Below the pieces are notes generated by a model. It saw only the letters and a list, made by a program, of their open reading frames with translations, made no database searches and was not told the DNA's origin. This document shows, piece by piece, positions 14,489-23,572 of a stretch of 64,000 nucleotides of DNA (position 1 is the stretch's first letter; each line of letters opens with the position of its first letter). Position numbers and translations under genes: made by a program. The stretch spans positions 62,001 to 126,000 of the forward strand of contig NZ_FZOF01000010.1 of assembly GCF_900188405.1 (NCBI RefSeq), given 5' to 3'. Origin of the DNA: Actinacidiphila glaucinigra (GTDB lineage Bacteria > Actinomycetota > Actinomycetes > Streptomycetales > Streptomycetaceae).

Positions 14489-15271
14489 GTGATCGAAGTC
14501 CCCTCCCTGGACGGCTGGTTCCCCTCCGACGTGCCGGGGCCCGTCGCGCTCGCGGAGCACGTGCGGGCGACCGGCAACGGGCGGTGGTGGGCGGACCGGG
14601 CTGCCGCGCCGCGCGCCGTCGCGGTGGCGTGCGCGGACCATGTGCTGCTGGAGGGCGACCCCCGGTACGTCGACCCGGACGCTCTCGCTCCTCTGGCGAA
14701 CGGCTACGTCCTGGCCCGCACGCGTTTCCTGCCGGTCCTGGGGGCCGCGTTCGAACACGTCGTTCCCTGGGAGCGGATGATCTGGGTGCAGTCACGGCCG
14801 GTGCCGCGCAGGCGGCCGCCGAGGGACGTGGTGGTGCGCAGGCTGGCACCGCGTGACGGGCCGGCCGTGGCCGCCGCGGGCGACGACGTCCGCTGGAACA
14901 CCCGCAGTTGGGGCGGCGCGCAGGGGCTCGCCGCGTCGGGCCACGCGTGGGGGGCGTTCCGCTCGGGCCGCCTCGTCTCGCTGGCGTGCACGTACTTCCT
15001 CGGTGACCGGTACGAGGACCTCGCGGTCGTCACGCTGCGGGGCCACCGCCGCGAGGGTCTGGCGCTCGCGTGCCTGTCGGGCTTGTGCGGCGACGTCGCG
15101 GCCCGCGGCCGCACCCCCGGCTGGACGTGCTCGCGCGGGAACCGGCCGAGCCGCCGGCTGGCCTGGACGGCCGGTTTCCGGCTGTTCGGCGAGTACGTCC
15201 ACTACGCCGTCGGGCGGCCCGCCGGAGCGGGTCGGCCCGGCGGGACGACCCGCGCCCTCGGAGCGCGCTGA
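14489..15271 (+). CDS. GNAT-family acetyltransferase with N-terminal extension
   Basis: A 260-aa protein of the larger GNAT type. Residues 1-105 form an N-terminal module (ending VLGAAFEHVVPWERMIW), then a GNAT domain: VVRRLAPRDGPAVAA, HAWGAFRSGRLVSLAC, and the acetyl-CoA segment VVTLRGHRREGLALACLSGL, followed by TPGWTCSRGNRPSRRLAWTAGFR. The motif A glycines are partly replaced (RGHRREGLA). The GTG start at 14489 follows GGAAGGTG. Acceptor substrate is unknown. Confidence 0.7.
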   Translation: MIEVPSLDGWFPSDVPGPVALAEHVRATGNGRWWADRAAAPRAVAVACADHVLLEGDPRYVDPDALAPLANGYVLARTRFLPVLGAAFEHVVPWERMIWVQSRPVPRRRPPRDVVVRRLAPRDGPAVAAAGDDVRWNTRSWGGAQGLAASGHAWGAFRSGRLVSLACTYFLGDRYEDLAVVTLRGHRREGLALACLSGLCGDVAARGRTPGWTCSRGNRPSRRLAWTAGFRLFGEYVHYAVGRPAGAGRPGGTTRALGAR

Positions 15272-15281
15272 CGGGTACGAC

Positions 15282-15315
15282 GCACCCCACCCGGTGGGCT
15301 CACCGGGCGGGGTGC
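15282..15315. terminator. Bidirectional terminator hairpin
   Basis: Arms 15282-15295 and 15302-15315 pair with one mismatch. They sit between the convergent ends of the acetyltransferase gene and kdpE. Confidence 0.6.
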
Positions 15316-15330
15316 TCGTCGTGCGCCGGC

Positions 15331-16014
15331 TCAGGGCTCGAAGCGGTAGCCCATGCCGGGCACGGTGATCAGGTGGCGCGGGTGGGCGGGGTCCGGCTCC
15401 AGTTTGTGCCGCAGGGTGGCGAGGTAGACGCGCAGGTAGTTGGTGCGCTTCTCGTTGCCGGGGCCCCATACGTCGCGCAGCAGCTGGCGCCCGGTGATCA
15501 GGCGTCCCGGGTTGCGCAGCAGCGGGGCGATCAGCCGCCACTCGGTGGGCGTGAGCCGCGGGGCCTCGCCCGTGCCGGCGCGGCGCTCGACGGTGAACGC
15601 GCCCAGGTCGACCCGGTAGTCCGCGATGGTGACGGTCTCCGGCTCCTCCAGCGCGGGCGGGCGGCGCAGCACGGCGCGCAGCCGGGCGGCCAGTTCGTCC
15701 ATGGAGAACGGTTTGGTGACGAAGTCGTCGGCTCCCGCGTCGAGCGCCTCGATCTTGTCGGCCGGTCCGGTCCGGCCGGAGACCACGATGATGGGCAGCG
15801 GGCTCCAGGCTCGAACGCCGTGGATGATGTCGGTGCCCGCCATGTCGGGCAGGCCGAGGTCGAGGATGAGGGCGTCGGGCGGCTGCCGGGACACCAGCAG
15901 GAGTGCGGTGGCGCCGTCGGGCGCGGTGGCGACGGCGTAGTGACGTGCCGTGAGATCGATGTCCAGTGCCTTCAGGATCTGCGGTTCATCGTCGACGATC
16001 AGGACGCGCCTCAT
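15331..16014 (-). CDS. kdpE: KdpE response regulator
   Basis: A 227-aa OmpR/PhoB-family regulator that activates kdpFABC when phosphorylated by KdpD. The receiver domain (residues 1-118) has the acidic pair Asp8-Asp9, the phosphoacceptor Asp52 in LILDLGLPD, the switch threonine/serine region VVSGRT and the lysine in VTKPF. The C-terminal winged helix (about 128-225) ends YLRVYLATLRHKLEPDPAHPRHL and GMGYRFEP, typical of KdpE. Its ATG overlaps the kdpD stop by four bases, so the two are coupled. It is the last gene of the kdp locus. Confidence 0.96.
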   Translation of the reverse strand: MRRVLIVDDEPQILKALDIDLTARHYAVATAPDGATALLLVSRQPPDALILDLGLPDMAGTDIIHGVRAWSPLPIIVVSGRTGPADKIEALDAGADDFVTKPFSMDELAARLRAVLRRPPALEEPETVTIADYRVDLGAFTVERRAGTGEAPRLTPTEWRLIAPLLRNPGRLITGRQLLRDVWGPGNEKRTNYLRVYLATLRHKLEPDPAHPRHLITVPGMGYRFEP

Positions 16015-18575
16015 GTCAGCGACTCCTCCCCGCCGACGGGGGCGGCGGGCACGTCGGCAGGACCGTCGGCGGTGGGCAGGGACAGGACCATGGTGAGACC
16101 TCCGCCGGGGGTGTCCTCGGGGGTGAGGGTGCCGCCCATCGCCTCGGTCAGCCCGCGGGAGAGGGCGAGCCCGAGCCCGAGGCCGGTGGTGTTGTCGGTG
16201 TCGCCCAGCCGCTGGAAGGGTTCGAAGACCCGCTCCCGGTCGGCGGGCCGCAGCCCGGGGCCGCGGTCCGCGACGCGCAGCTCGATGCGCGGGCCGAGGG
16301 CGCTGGCACTGAGCAGGACGGCGGTGCCCTCGGGGGCGTGCCGCTGCGCGTTGGTGACCAGGTTGGCGATGACGCGTTCCAGGAGCGGTGGGTCGGCCAG
16401 CGCGTCCGGTATGGCGTCCAGGCCTTGGGTGGTCACGGGGACGTGGCTGTCCCCCAGGCTGTCCAGGGCGAGCGAGGCCACTTCGGCGACCGAGGAGGGT
16501 TCGAGGACCAGGCTCAGCGCGCCGGCCTGCAGCCGGCTCATGTCGAGCAGGTTGTCCACCAGGCGGTTGAGCCGGTCCAGTGACTCCTCCGCGGTGGCCA
16601 GCAGCTCCTGCTGGTCCTCGGCGGAGAACTCGACCTCCCGGCTGCGCAGCGAGCTGACGGCCGCCCAGGCGCCGGCGAGCGGGGTGCGCAGGTCGTGGCT
16701 GACGGCCGCGAGCAGCGCCGTCCGCATCCGGTCCGCCGCCCTGACCGGCTCCACCTCGGCGGCGGCCTCGGCCAGCCTGGCACGTTCGAGCGCGGAGGCC
16801 ACGTGCCCGGCGAACGCGATGAGGACACGCCTTTCCGAGGCCGCCAGGCGCCGCCCGCGCAGCACGAGGACGTCGTCCGGGCCGACGGGCACGGCCACCC
16901 CGCCCTCGGCGGGGTCGTCCACCGTCGCCGCGCCCCCGTCCGAGCGGTGCACGAGTTCTGCCGACTCCATGCCGAAGGCCTCCCGCGTGCGGTGCAGCAG
17001 CGCCTCGACGGCCTGGTCGCCGCGCAGGATGCTCCCGGCGAGGGAGGACAGCGTCTCGGCCTCCGCGGTGGCGTTGGCGGCGCGTCTGGACAGCCGCAGC
17101 GAGCGGTCCACGATCGTCGCCACGGTCGCGGCGACGAGCGCGAAGACGGCCAGCGCCAGGACGTTGTTGGTCTCGCCGATGGTGAACCGGCCGATGGGCG
17201 GGATGAAGTAGTAGTTCAGCAGCAGGGACGCCGTGACGGAGGCGAGCAGCGCGGAGGCGACGCCGCCGATGCAGGCGACGCCGACCACGGTCAGCAGGAA
17301 GAGCAGCGCCTCGCTGGTGAGGTTGAGGTGCCCGCGGGTGTTGGCGAGCACCGCGGTGAGCAGCACGGGCAGGACGAACCCGGCGACGGGCCCTGCCACC
17401 TTGCGGGCCAGGGGCAGGCTGCTGGAGGGCACAGGCAGGAGGCGGCCACGTCCGGCCCGTTCGTGGGTGACCATGTGGACGTCGATGTCGCCGGAGCGTT
17501 CCACGATGGTCTCGCCGACGCCGCGTCCGGTCAGGAACTGCGCGAGCCGGCCGCGGCGGCTGGTGCCCATCACCAGCTGGGTGGCGCTCTCGGCCCGCGC
17601 GAAGTCCAGGAGCGCGTCGGGGACGTGGTCGCCGACGACCGAGTGGAAGGTGCCGCCGAGGCTCTCGACGAGGGCCCGCTGCTTGGCCAGCGCTGCGGGT
17701 GAGGTGTCGGCGAGGCCGTCGCTGCGGACGATGTGGACGGCGAGCAGGTCACCGCCGGCGGACCGGGCTGCGATGCGGGCGGCCCGGCGGATGAGGGTCG
17801 CGCCCTCCGGGCCGCCGGTCACCGCGACGACGACCCGCTCCCGGGTCTCCCAGACGCGCCCGATGCCGTGCTCGGAGCGGTACTTCTGCAGCGCCTCGTC
17901 CACGCGTCCGGCGACCCAGAGCAGCGCCAGCTCGCGCAGCGCGGTGAGGTTGCCGACGCGGAAGTAGTTCGACAGGGCCGCGTCGACCTTCTCCGGGGCG
18001 TAGACGTTGCCGTGCGCCATGCGGCGGCGCAGCGCTTCGGCGGGCATGTCGACCAGTTCGATCTGGTCGGCGCGGCGCACGACCTCGTCCGGGACGGTCT
18101 CCCGCTGCGGGACGCCGGTGATCTTCTCGACGACGTCGTTGAGCGACTCCAGGTGCTGGATGTTGACGGCGGTGATCACGTCGATCCCCGCCTTGAGGAG
18201 CACCTCGATGTCCTGCCAGCGCTTGGTGTGACGTCCGCCGGGAACGTTGGTGTGGGCCATCTCGTCGACGAGCGCCACCTGGGGTGCGCGGGCGAGGACG
18301 GCGTCGAGGTCCATCTCGGTGAAGGCGGTGCCGCGGTAGTCGCGTTCGGCCCGGGGCACGGTCTCGAGGCCGTCGAGCATCTCCTCGGTACGCGGCCGCT
18401 TGTGGCACTCGACGTATCCCACGACCACATCGGTGCCGCGGGCGGCCCGGCGGCGGGCCTCGTCGAGCATGCGGTAGGTCTTGCCGACTCCGGGGGCCGC
18501 CCCGAGGAAGACCTTGAGTCTGCCGGGCCGTCCGTGGGGGGAGCCGGCCGGGGCCGGGACGACTGGCTGCGTCAC
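16011..18575 (-). CDS. kdpD: KdpD osmosensitive potassium sensor kinase
   Basis: An 854-aa membrane histidine kinase that senses potassium limitation and salt stress and phosphorylates KdpE. Domains in order: N-terminal KdpD domain with a Walker A-like FLGAAPGVGKTYRML (residues about 26-40) and VDEMAHTN; a Usp-like domain (about 240-370, with GTSRRGRLAQFLTGRGVGETIVERSGDIDV); four membrane helices (about 395-490); a GAF-like region; HisKA with phosphoacceptor in AVSHDLRTPLAG near residue 626; and HATPase_c with NLVTNAQRHAP and GLGLGLALSRGLTEAMGG. Full length for the family. It is separated from kdpC by 100 bases holding a strong hairpin. Confidence 0.96.
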   Translation of the reverse strand: MTQPVVPAPAGSPHGRPGRLKVFLGAAPGVGKTYRMLDEARRRAARGTDVVVGYVECHKRPRTEEMLDGLETVPRAERDYRGTAFTEMDLDAVLARAPQVALVDEMAHTNVPGGRHTKRWQDIEVLLKAGIDVITAVNIQHLESLNDVVEKITGVPQRETVPDEVVRRADQIELVDMPAEALRRRMAHGNVYAPEKVDAALSNYFRVGNLTALRELALLWVAGRVDEALQKYRSEHGIGRVWETRERVVVAVTGGPEGATLIRRAARIAARSAGGDLLAVHIVRSDGLADTSPAALAKQRALVESLGGTFHSVVGDHVPDALLDFARAESATQLVMGTSRRGRLAQFLTGRGVGETIVERSGDIDVHMVTHERAGRGRLLPVPSSSLPLARKVAGPVAGFVLPVLLTAVLANTRGHLNLTSEALLFLLTVVGVACIGGVASALLASVTASLLLNYYFIPPIGRFTIGETNNVLALAVFALVAATVATIVDRSLRLSRRAANATAEAETLSSLAGSILRGDQAVEALLHRTREAFGMESAELVHRSDGGAATVDDPAEGGVAVPVGPDDVLVLRGRRLAASERRVLIAFAGHVASALERARLAEAAAEVEPVRAADRMRTALLAAVSHDLRTPLAGAWAAVSSLRSREVEFSAEDQQELLATAEESLDRLNRLVDNLLDMSRLQAGALSLVLEPSSVAEVASLALDSLGDSHVPVTTQGLDAIPDALADPPLLERVIANLVTNAQRHAPEGTAVLLSASALGPRIELRVADRGPGLRPADRERVFEPFQRLGDTDNTTGLGLGLALSRGLTEAMGGTLTPEDTPGGGLTMVLSLPTADGPADVPAAPVGGEESLT

Positions 18576-18600
18576 CGGGAGTCCTTCCTTGTGCGGGTGT

Positions 18601-18647
18601 CACGCCGCCCGGCGGCGCAGGTCGATCCTGCGCCGCCGGGCGGCGTG
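18601..18647. terminator. 21-bp perfect hairpin between kdpC and kdpD
   Basis: Arms 18601-18621 and 18627-18647 are perfectly complementary over 21 bp, with a 5-nt loop. It lies in the 100-bp gap between kdpC and kdpD, both minus strand. It could terminate most transcripts after the pump genes, or stabilise their 3' end, leaving the regulators at a lower level. Confidence 0.7.
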
Positions 18648-18675
18648 GTGTGGACGGTACAACGGTGGTGCAACG

Positions 18676-19299
18676 TCACTTCATCGCGGTGAGGGCGTGG
18701 TTGAGCTCCACGACGTTGGCCCGTTCCGCGCCGAGGAAGCCCAGGACCCGGCCCTCGACGTGGTCCTCCACCAGCTTGCGCACGGCGGCGGCGTCCAGGC
18801 CGCGGGCCTCGGCGACCCGCTCCACCTGCTCGCGGGCGTACTCCGGCGAGATGTGCGGGTCGAGGCCGGAGCCGGAGGCGGTGACGGCGTCGACCGGCAC
18901 GTCCTCGGGCGCGACGCCGTCGAACTCGGCGACCGCGGCCCGGCGCTCCTTGATGGTCTTCACCAGGCCCTCGTCGTTCGGGCCGAGGTTGGAGGCGCCG
19001 GTGACGAGCGGGTCGTAGCCGCCGGGACGCGGCTGGAACCACTTCGGGTCCGGCTGGGCGACTTCCTCGGCGTCGTCCGGGTTCTTCTTGGGGAGGTTGA
19101 AGCTCTGGCCGATGAGGCTGGAACCGACGGTCTTGCCGTCCTGGGTGATCCTGGAGCCGTTGGCCTGGTCGGAGAACGCCGCCTGGGCGACGCCGGTGAC
19201 CGCCAGCGGGTAAGCGATGCCCAGGAGCACCGTGAACACCAGCAGCATCCGCAGGGCTGCCACGTGGTTGCGCACCACTGAGGGCAGTGAGCCGAACAT
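18676..19299 (-). CDS. kdpC: KdpC subunit of potassium ATPase
   Basis: A 207-aa subunit. One N-terminal membrane helix (residues about 17-40, MLLVFTVLLGIAYPLAVTGVAQ) is followed by the extracytoplasmic domain with SLIGQSF, PKWFQPRPGGYDPLVTGASNLGPND and the conserved VTASGSGLDPHISPEYAREQVERVA. KdpC stabilises the KdpB-KdpA complex in the membrane. The gene begins 19 bases after kdpB and is the last pump gene before the hairpin. Confidence 0.96.
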   Translation of the reverse strand: MFGSLPSVVRNHVAALRMLLVFTVLLGIAYPLAVTGVAQAAFSDQANGSRITQDGKTVGSSLIGQSFNLPKKNPDDAEEVAQPDPKWFQPRPGGYDPLVTGASNLGPNDEGLVKTIKERRAAVAEFDGVAPEDVPVDAVTASGSGLDPHISPEYAREQVERVAEARGLDAAAVRKLVEDHVEGRVLGFLGAERANVVELNHALTAMK

Positions 19300-19318
19300 G
19301 ATGGATCGCCTTCTTCTG

Positions 19319-21436
19319 TCAGCTGAGGCCGGGGATGAACTGGATGATCAGGTCGATCACCTTGATGCCGGCGAACGGCAGCACGAGACCGCCCAGGCCG
19401 TAGACCCAGATGTTGCGGGTCAGCAGCGAGGAGGCCGATGACGGCCGGTAGCGCACGCCGCGCAGGGCGAGCGGGATCAGCACGACGATGATCAGGGCGT
19501 TGAAGATGATCGCCGAGGTGATCGCCGACGCCGGGCTGTGCAACTGCATGATGTTGAGCTTGTCCAGGCCTGGGTAGGCGATCGCGAACATCGCGGGGAT
19601 GATGGCGAAGTACTTCGCGACGTCGTTGGCGATCGAGAACGTGGTCAGCGCGCCGCGGGTGATGAGCAGCTGCTTGCCGATCTCGACGATCTCGATCAGC
19701 TTGGTGGGGTCGGAGTCCAGGTCCACCATGTTCCCGGCCTCCTTGGCGGCCGAGGTGCCGGTGTTCATGGCCACGCCCACGTCGGCCTGGGCCAGCGCCG
19801 GGGCGTCGTTGGTGCCGTCGCCGGTCATCGCGACGAGCTTGCCGCCCGCCTGCTCCCGCTTGATCAGCGCCATCTTGTCCTCGGGCGTGGCTTCCGCGAG
19901 GAAGTCGTCCACGCCCGCCTCGTCGGCGATCGCCTTGGCCGTCAGCGGGTTGTCACCCGTGATCATGACCGTGCGGATGCCCATCCTCCGCAGCTCGTCG
20001 AACCGCTCCCGCATGCCGTGCTTGACGACGTCCTTGAGGTGGATCACGCCGAGCACCCGGGCGGTGCCGTCCTCCTTGGCGGCCACGACGAGCGGCGTAC
20101 CGCCGGACTGGGAGATGCGGTCGACCAGCGACTGCACCTCCTCGTCGGCCCGGCCGCCGTTGGCGGCGACCCACGCGGTCACCGCGGACGCGGCGCCCTT
20201 GCGGACCTGGCGGCCGTCGACGTCGACGCCGGACATCCGGGTCTGCGCCGTGAAGGGCACGAACTCGGCGTGGCCGAGCTCGCCTTCGTGCCGCTCGCGC
20301 AGCCCGTACCTCTCCTTCGCCAGGACGACGACGGAGCGCCCCTCGGGCGTCTCGTCCGCCAGCGACGACAACTGCGCGGCGTTGGCCAGCTCGGCGGCGG
20401 TCGTGCCCTTGACCGGCAGGAACTCCGACGCCTGGCGGTTGCCGAAGGTGATGGTGCCGGTCTTGTCCAGCAGCAGGGTGTTGACGTCGCCGGCGGCCTC
20501 GACGGCGCGTCCGGACATCGCGAGCACGTTGCGCTGCACCAGGCGGTCCATGCCGGCGATGCCGATCGCCGACAGCAGGCCGCCGATGGTCGTCGGGATG
20601 AGCGCGACGACGAGCGCGGCGAGGATCACGATGCTCTGCTCGGCGCCCGCGTAGATCGCGAACGGCTGCAGGGTGACGACCGCCAGCAGGAAGACGATGG
20701 TCAGCGAGGCCAGCAGGATGTTCAGCGCGATCTCGTTGGGCGTCTTCTGCCGGGCCGCGCCCTCCACCAGCGCGATCATCCGGTCGATGAACGTCTCACC
20801 CGGCTTGGAGGTGATGCGCACGACGATCCGGTCCGACAGCACCTTCGTGCCGCCCGTCACCGCCGAACGGTCACCACCGGACTCCCGGATCACCGGGGCC
20901 GACTCACCGGTGATCGCCGACTCGTCGACCGACGCGACACCCTCGACGACATCGCCGTCACCCGGGATGATCTGCCCGGCCTCGACGACGACGTGGTCGC
21001 CCAGCCTCAGGTCGGAGGCCGCGGCCTCCTCCTCACGGGGCGAGGTCGCCCCCGGCCGCCAGTCGGTCAGCCGACGGGCGACGGTGTGGGTCTTCGTCCG
21101 CCGCAGGGTCTCGGCCTGCGCCTTGCCGCGGCCCTCCGCGACGGCCTCGGAGAGGTTGGCGAAGACCACGGTCAGCCACAGCCACACGGTGATGACCCAC
21201 GCGAAGACGCTCGGGTCCTTGATCGCCGACAGAGTGGTCAGGACCGCGCCGACCTCGACCACGAACATGACCGGGTTCTTGATCATGACCCGGGGGTCGA
21301 GCTTCTTGACCGCGTCCGGCAGCGAGGTGAGGAGCTGCTTCGGGTCCAGCATGCCGCCGGAGACCCGGTGCGGCTGCTGCGGCTCGGTCGGGGCGCCCCC
21401 CGGCGACGCGGGGGGTTCGAGGGTGGTCAGGGACAT
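19319..21436 (-). CDS. kdpB: KdpB catalytic subunit of potassium ATPase
   Basis: A 705-aa P-type ATPase. It hydrolyses ATP to drive potassium uptake through KdpA. Motifs: TGES actuator loop, phosphorylation Asp324 in DKTGTITFGN, nucleotide-binding KGAASAVTAWV, hinge MTGDGTNDAPALAQADVGVAMN, and FSIANDVAKYFAI in the membrane domain. Its ATG overlaps the kdpA stop (TGATG). Compared with the paralogue at 56-2179, this copy has the canonical GDGTNDAP and an extra segment in the actuator region (WRPGATSPREEEAAASDL). Confidence 0.97.
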   Translation of the reverse strand: MSLTTLEPPASPGGAPTEPQQPHRVSGGMLDPKQLLTSLPDAVKKLDPRVMIKNPVMFVVEVGAVLTTLSAIKDPSVFAWVITVWLWLTVVFANLSEAVAEGRGKAQAETLRRTKTHTVARRLTDWRPGATSPREEEAAASDLRLGDHVVVEAGQIIPGDGDVVEGVASVDESAITGESAPVIRESGGDRSAVTGGTKVLSDRIVVRITSKPGETFIDRMIALVEGAARQKTPNEIALNILLASLTIVFLLAVVTLQPFAIYAGAEQSIVILAALVVALIPTTIGGLLSAIGIAGMDRLVQRNVLAMSGRAVEAAGDVNTLLLDKTGTITFGNRQASEFLPVKGTTAAELANAAQLSSLADETPEGRSVVVLAKERYGLRERHEGELGHAEFVPFTAQTRMSGVDVDGRQVRKGAASAVTAWVAANGGRADEEVQSLVDRISQSGGTPLVVAAKEDGTARVLGVIHLKDVVKHGMRERFDELRRMGIRTVMITGDNPLTAKAIADEAGVDDFLAEATPEDKMALIKREQAGGKLVAMTGDGTNDAPALAQADVGVAMNTGTSAAKEAGNMVDLDSDPTKLIEIVEIGKQLLITRGALTTFSIANDVAKYFAIIPAMFAIAYPGLDKLNIMQLHSPASAITSAIIFNALIIVVLIPLALRGVRYRPSSASSLLTRNIWVYGLGGLVLPFAGIKVIDLIIQFIPGLS

Positions 21437-23100
21437 CAGGACAGGCCTTCCGCGAGCGGACCCAGCGCCAGGGCCGGGAAGTAGGTGAGGCCGACGACGA
21501 TCAGGATCACGGCCGTCAGCAGGCCGACGAACTGCGGCCGGTGGGTGGGCAGCGTGCCCGCCGTGGCCGGCACCGGCTGCTGGCGCGCCAGGGAGCCGGC
21601 CAGCGCCAGGACGAACACGATCGGCAGGAAGCGGCCGAACAGCATGGCCAGGCCGAGCGCGGTGTTGTACCAGTCGGTGTTGACGGTGAGGCCCGCGAAG
21701 GCCGAACCGTTGTTGTTGGCCGCCGAGGTGAAGGCGTACAGCACCTCGGAGAAGCCGTGCGCACCGGTGTTGAGCATGCCGGCCCGCTCACCGGGCAGCG
21801 CCATGGCGAGGCCCGCGCCGACCAGCACGATCGCCGGGGTGGTGAGGATGTAGAGGGAGGCGAACTTCATCTCCCGGCCGCCGAGCTTCTTGCCCAGGTA
21901 CTCCGGGGTGCGGCCGACCATCAGACCGGCCACGAAGACCGCGATGATCGCCAGGATGAGGATGCCGTAGAGGCCCGAGCCGGTACCACCGGGGGCGATC
22001 TCGCCGAGCATCATGTTGAAGATCGTCATCCCGCCGCCGATCGGCGAGTACGAGTCGTGGAAGGAGTTGACCGCGCCGGTGGAGGTGAGGGTGGTGGACA
22101 CGGCGAACAGGGCCGAGCCCCAGATGCCGAAGCGCTGCTCCTTGCCCTCCATCATGCCGCCCGCCACGTGCCCGGCCTGGCTGCTCACGCTGTGCAGCTC
22201 GTTGACGGTGACGATCGCGACCGAGGCGGCCCAGATGACGCCCATCACGGCGATGATCGCGTAGCCCTGGCGGTTGTCGCCGACCATGCGGCCGAAGGTC
22301 CGCGGCAGCGAGGTGGCGATCACCAGCAGGAGGTAGATCTCCAGCCAGTTGGTGAAGGCGTTGGGGTTCTCGAAGGGGTGGGCGGAGTTGGCGTTGTAGA
22401 AGCCGCCGCCGTTGGTGCCCAGCTCCTTGATGACCTCCTGGGAGGCGACGGGACCGCCGGTCAGGCTCTGGTGGTCGCCGATGAGCGTCGAGATGGAGTC
22501 CACGCCGTGGAAGTTCTGCACGGCGCCGCCGGCGACCAGCACGATCGCGAAGACGAAGGCCAGCGGGAGCAGGACCCGCACGACGATCCGGGTGAGGTCC
22601 ACCCAGAAGTTGCCGACGCGGTCGGTCTTGCGGCGGGTGAAGCCCCGGATGAGGGCGGCGACGACGGCGATGCCGACGGCCGCCGACACGAAGTTCTGCA
22701 CCGCGAGACCGGACATCTGCACCAGGTGGCCCATCGTGGACTCACCGGAGTAGGACTGCCAGTTGGTGTTGGTGACGAAGGACGCGGCCGTGTTGAAGGA
22801 TACGCCGGGTGTCACGGCGGGCATGCCTATGGACAGCAGCAGGTGGCTCTGCAGCCGCATGAAGGCGTAGAGGAAGAGGACGGAGACGGCCGAGAAGGCC
22901 AGCACGCTCCGCAGGTAGACCGACCACTTCTGGTCCGCGTCACCGTCGACCCCGCCGAGCCGGTACGCGAAGCGCTCGACGCGCAGGTGCTTGGCGGAGG
23001 TGAGGGTGTGGGCGATGTGGTCGCCCAGCGGCCGGTAGGTCAGGGCCAGCGCGCCGACGAGCGCGAGGATCTGGAGCCAGCCCGCGAGGGTGTCGTTCAC
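21436..23100 (-). CDS. kdpA: KdpA potassium-channel-like subunit
   Basis: A 554-aa membrane protein, the potassium-binding and translocating subunit. Four selectivity-filter-like loops are visible: SFVTNTNWQSYSGE, KELGTNGGGFYNANSAHPFEN, VSTTLTSTGAVNSFHDSYSP and FTSAANNNGSAFAGLT. About ten membrane helices. I chose the GTG at 23100 (reading MNDTLAGWLQILALVGALAL), the normal KdpA start, because it overlaps the last base of the kdpF stop codon (TAGTG); the open frame continues further upstream but only through kdpF in another frame. Confidence 0.95.
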   Translation of the reverse strand: MNDTLAGWLQILALVGALALTYRPLGDHIAHTLTSAKHLRVERFAYRLGGVDGDADQKWSVYLRSVLAFSAVSVLFLYAFMRLQSHLLLSIGMPAVTPGVSFNTAASFVTNTNWQSYSGESTMGHLVQMSGLAVQNFVSAAVGIAVVAALIRGFTRRKTDRVGNFWVDLTRIVVRVLLPLAFVFAIVLVAGGAVQNFHGVDSISTLIGDHQSLTGGPVASQEVIKELGTNGGGFYNANSAHPFENPNAFTNWLEIYLLLVIATSLPRTFGRMVGDNRQGYAIIAVMGVIWAASVAIVTVNELHSVSSQAGHVAGGMMEGKEQRFGIWGSALFAVSTTLTSTGAVNSFHDSYSPIGGGMTIFNMMLGEIAPGGTGSGLYGILILAIIAVFVAGLMVGRTPEYLGKKLGGREMKFASLYILTTPAIVLVGAGLAMALPGERAGMLNTGAHGFSEVLYAFTSAANNNGSAFAGLTVNTDWYNTALGLAMLFGRFLPIVFVLALAGSLARQQPVPATAGTLPTHRPQFVGLLTAVILIVVGLTYFPALALGPLAEGLS

Positions 23101-23189
23101 TAGAACTTCTCCGGGTAGATCAGCGCCAGCACCAGGTAACCGACCAGGGCCACGGCGACGACGAGTCCGACGGCGTTTTCGACGCTCAC
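23100..23189 (-). CDS. kdpF: KdpF small subunit
   Basis: A 29-aa single-helix peptide: MSVENAVGLVVAVALVGYLV then LALIYPEKF. The YLVLALIYPEKF ending is diagnostic of KdpF, which stabilises the KdpABC complex. GTG start. It overlaps the upstream 27-aa frame by four bases and the kdpA start by one. Confidence 0.93.
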   Translation of the reverse strand: MSVENAVGLVVAVALVGYLVLALIYPEKF

Positions 23190-23269
23190 AGCCGCTCCGC
23201 CCCCTTGGCCACGAGGCCGAGCACGGCGAATACGGCGAAGGTGAGGACGATGAAGGCCACATCTGGCAT
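23186..23269 (-). CDS. 27-aa membrane peptide upstream of kdpF
   Basis: ATG at 23269 opens MPDVAFIVLTFAVFAVLGLV then AKGAERL, a single membrane helix with a short basic end. Its stop overlaps the kdpF GTG (GTGA), so translation is coupled. From memory, a similar MAD/MPD...FVxLT...KGxERL peptide precedes kdpF in many actinobacteria. It is a candidate additional pump subunit or a leader peptide for the operon; no function is established to my knowledge. Confidence 0.8.
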   Translation of the reverse strand: MPDVAFIVLTFAVFAVLGLVAKGAERL

Positions 23270-23572
23270 GCGGAGACACCCCGGAAGTCGTATGGGGACG
23301 TTGCCGCGCACCCGGTCGGGTCCGCGGCCCCGGTGAAAAGCCGGTGTACGTAGCGAAGCGCCCCGCAGTACCCCCGACGGGGTTCGTTAGCGGGTTCCTG
23401 ACGCGGGCCCGGAGCGCCTTGACGGCACTTTGACGGGGCCCGCAGGAATGGGACGGCGCGCACGCGGCGCGGCCCCCGGGCGCGGGAGTCAGGCCGCGTC
23501 GCGGGCTTCCGGGCAGGTGCGTGGGCGGCGGGTCGGCCTGGTCATGCGGGGGGGGTGAAGTGGGAAGCGGGG
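23270..23572 (-). promoter_or_regulatory. kdp promoter region with tandem TTGACGG repeat
   Basis: This 303-bp gap holds no gene. TTGACGG occurs at 23419-23425 and 23430-23436, an 11-bp period; on the transcribed (minus) strand it reads CCGTCAA twice. Tandem 11-bp repeats are typical of OmpR/PhoB-family binding sites, so this is a candidate KdpE operator about 150 bp upstream of the first kdp gene. No clear -10/-35 pair was found. Confidence 0.45.
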
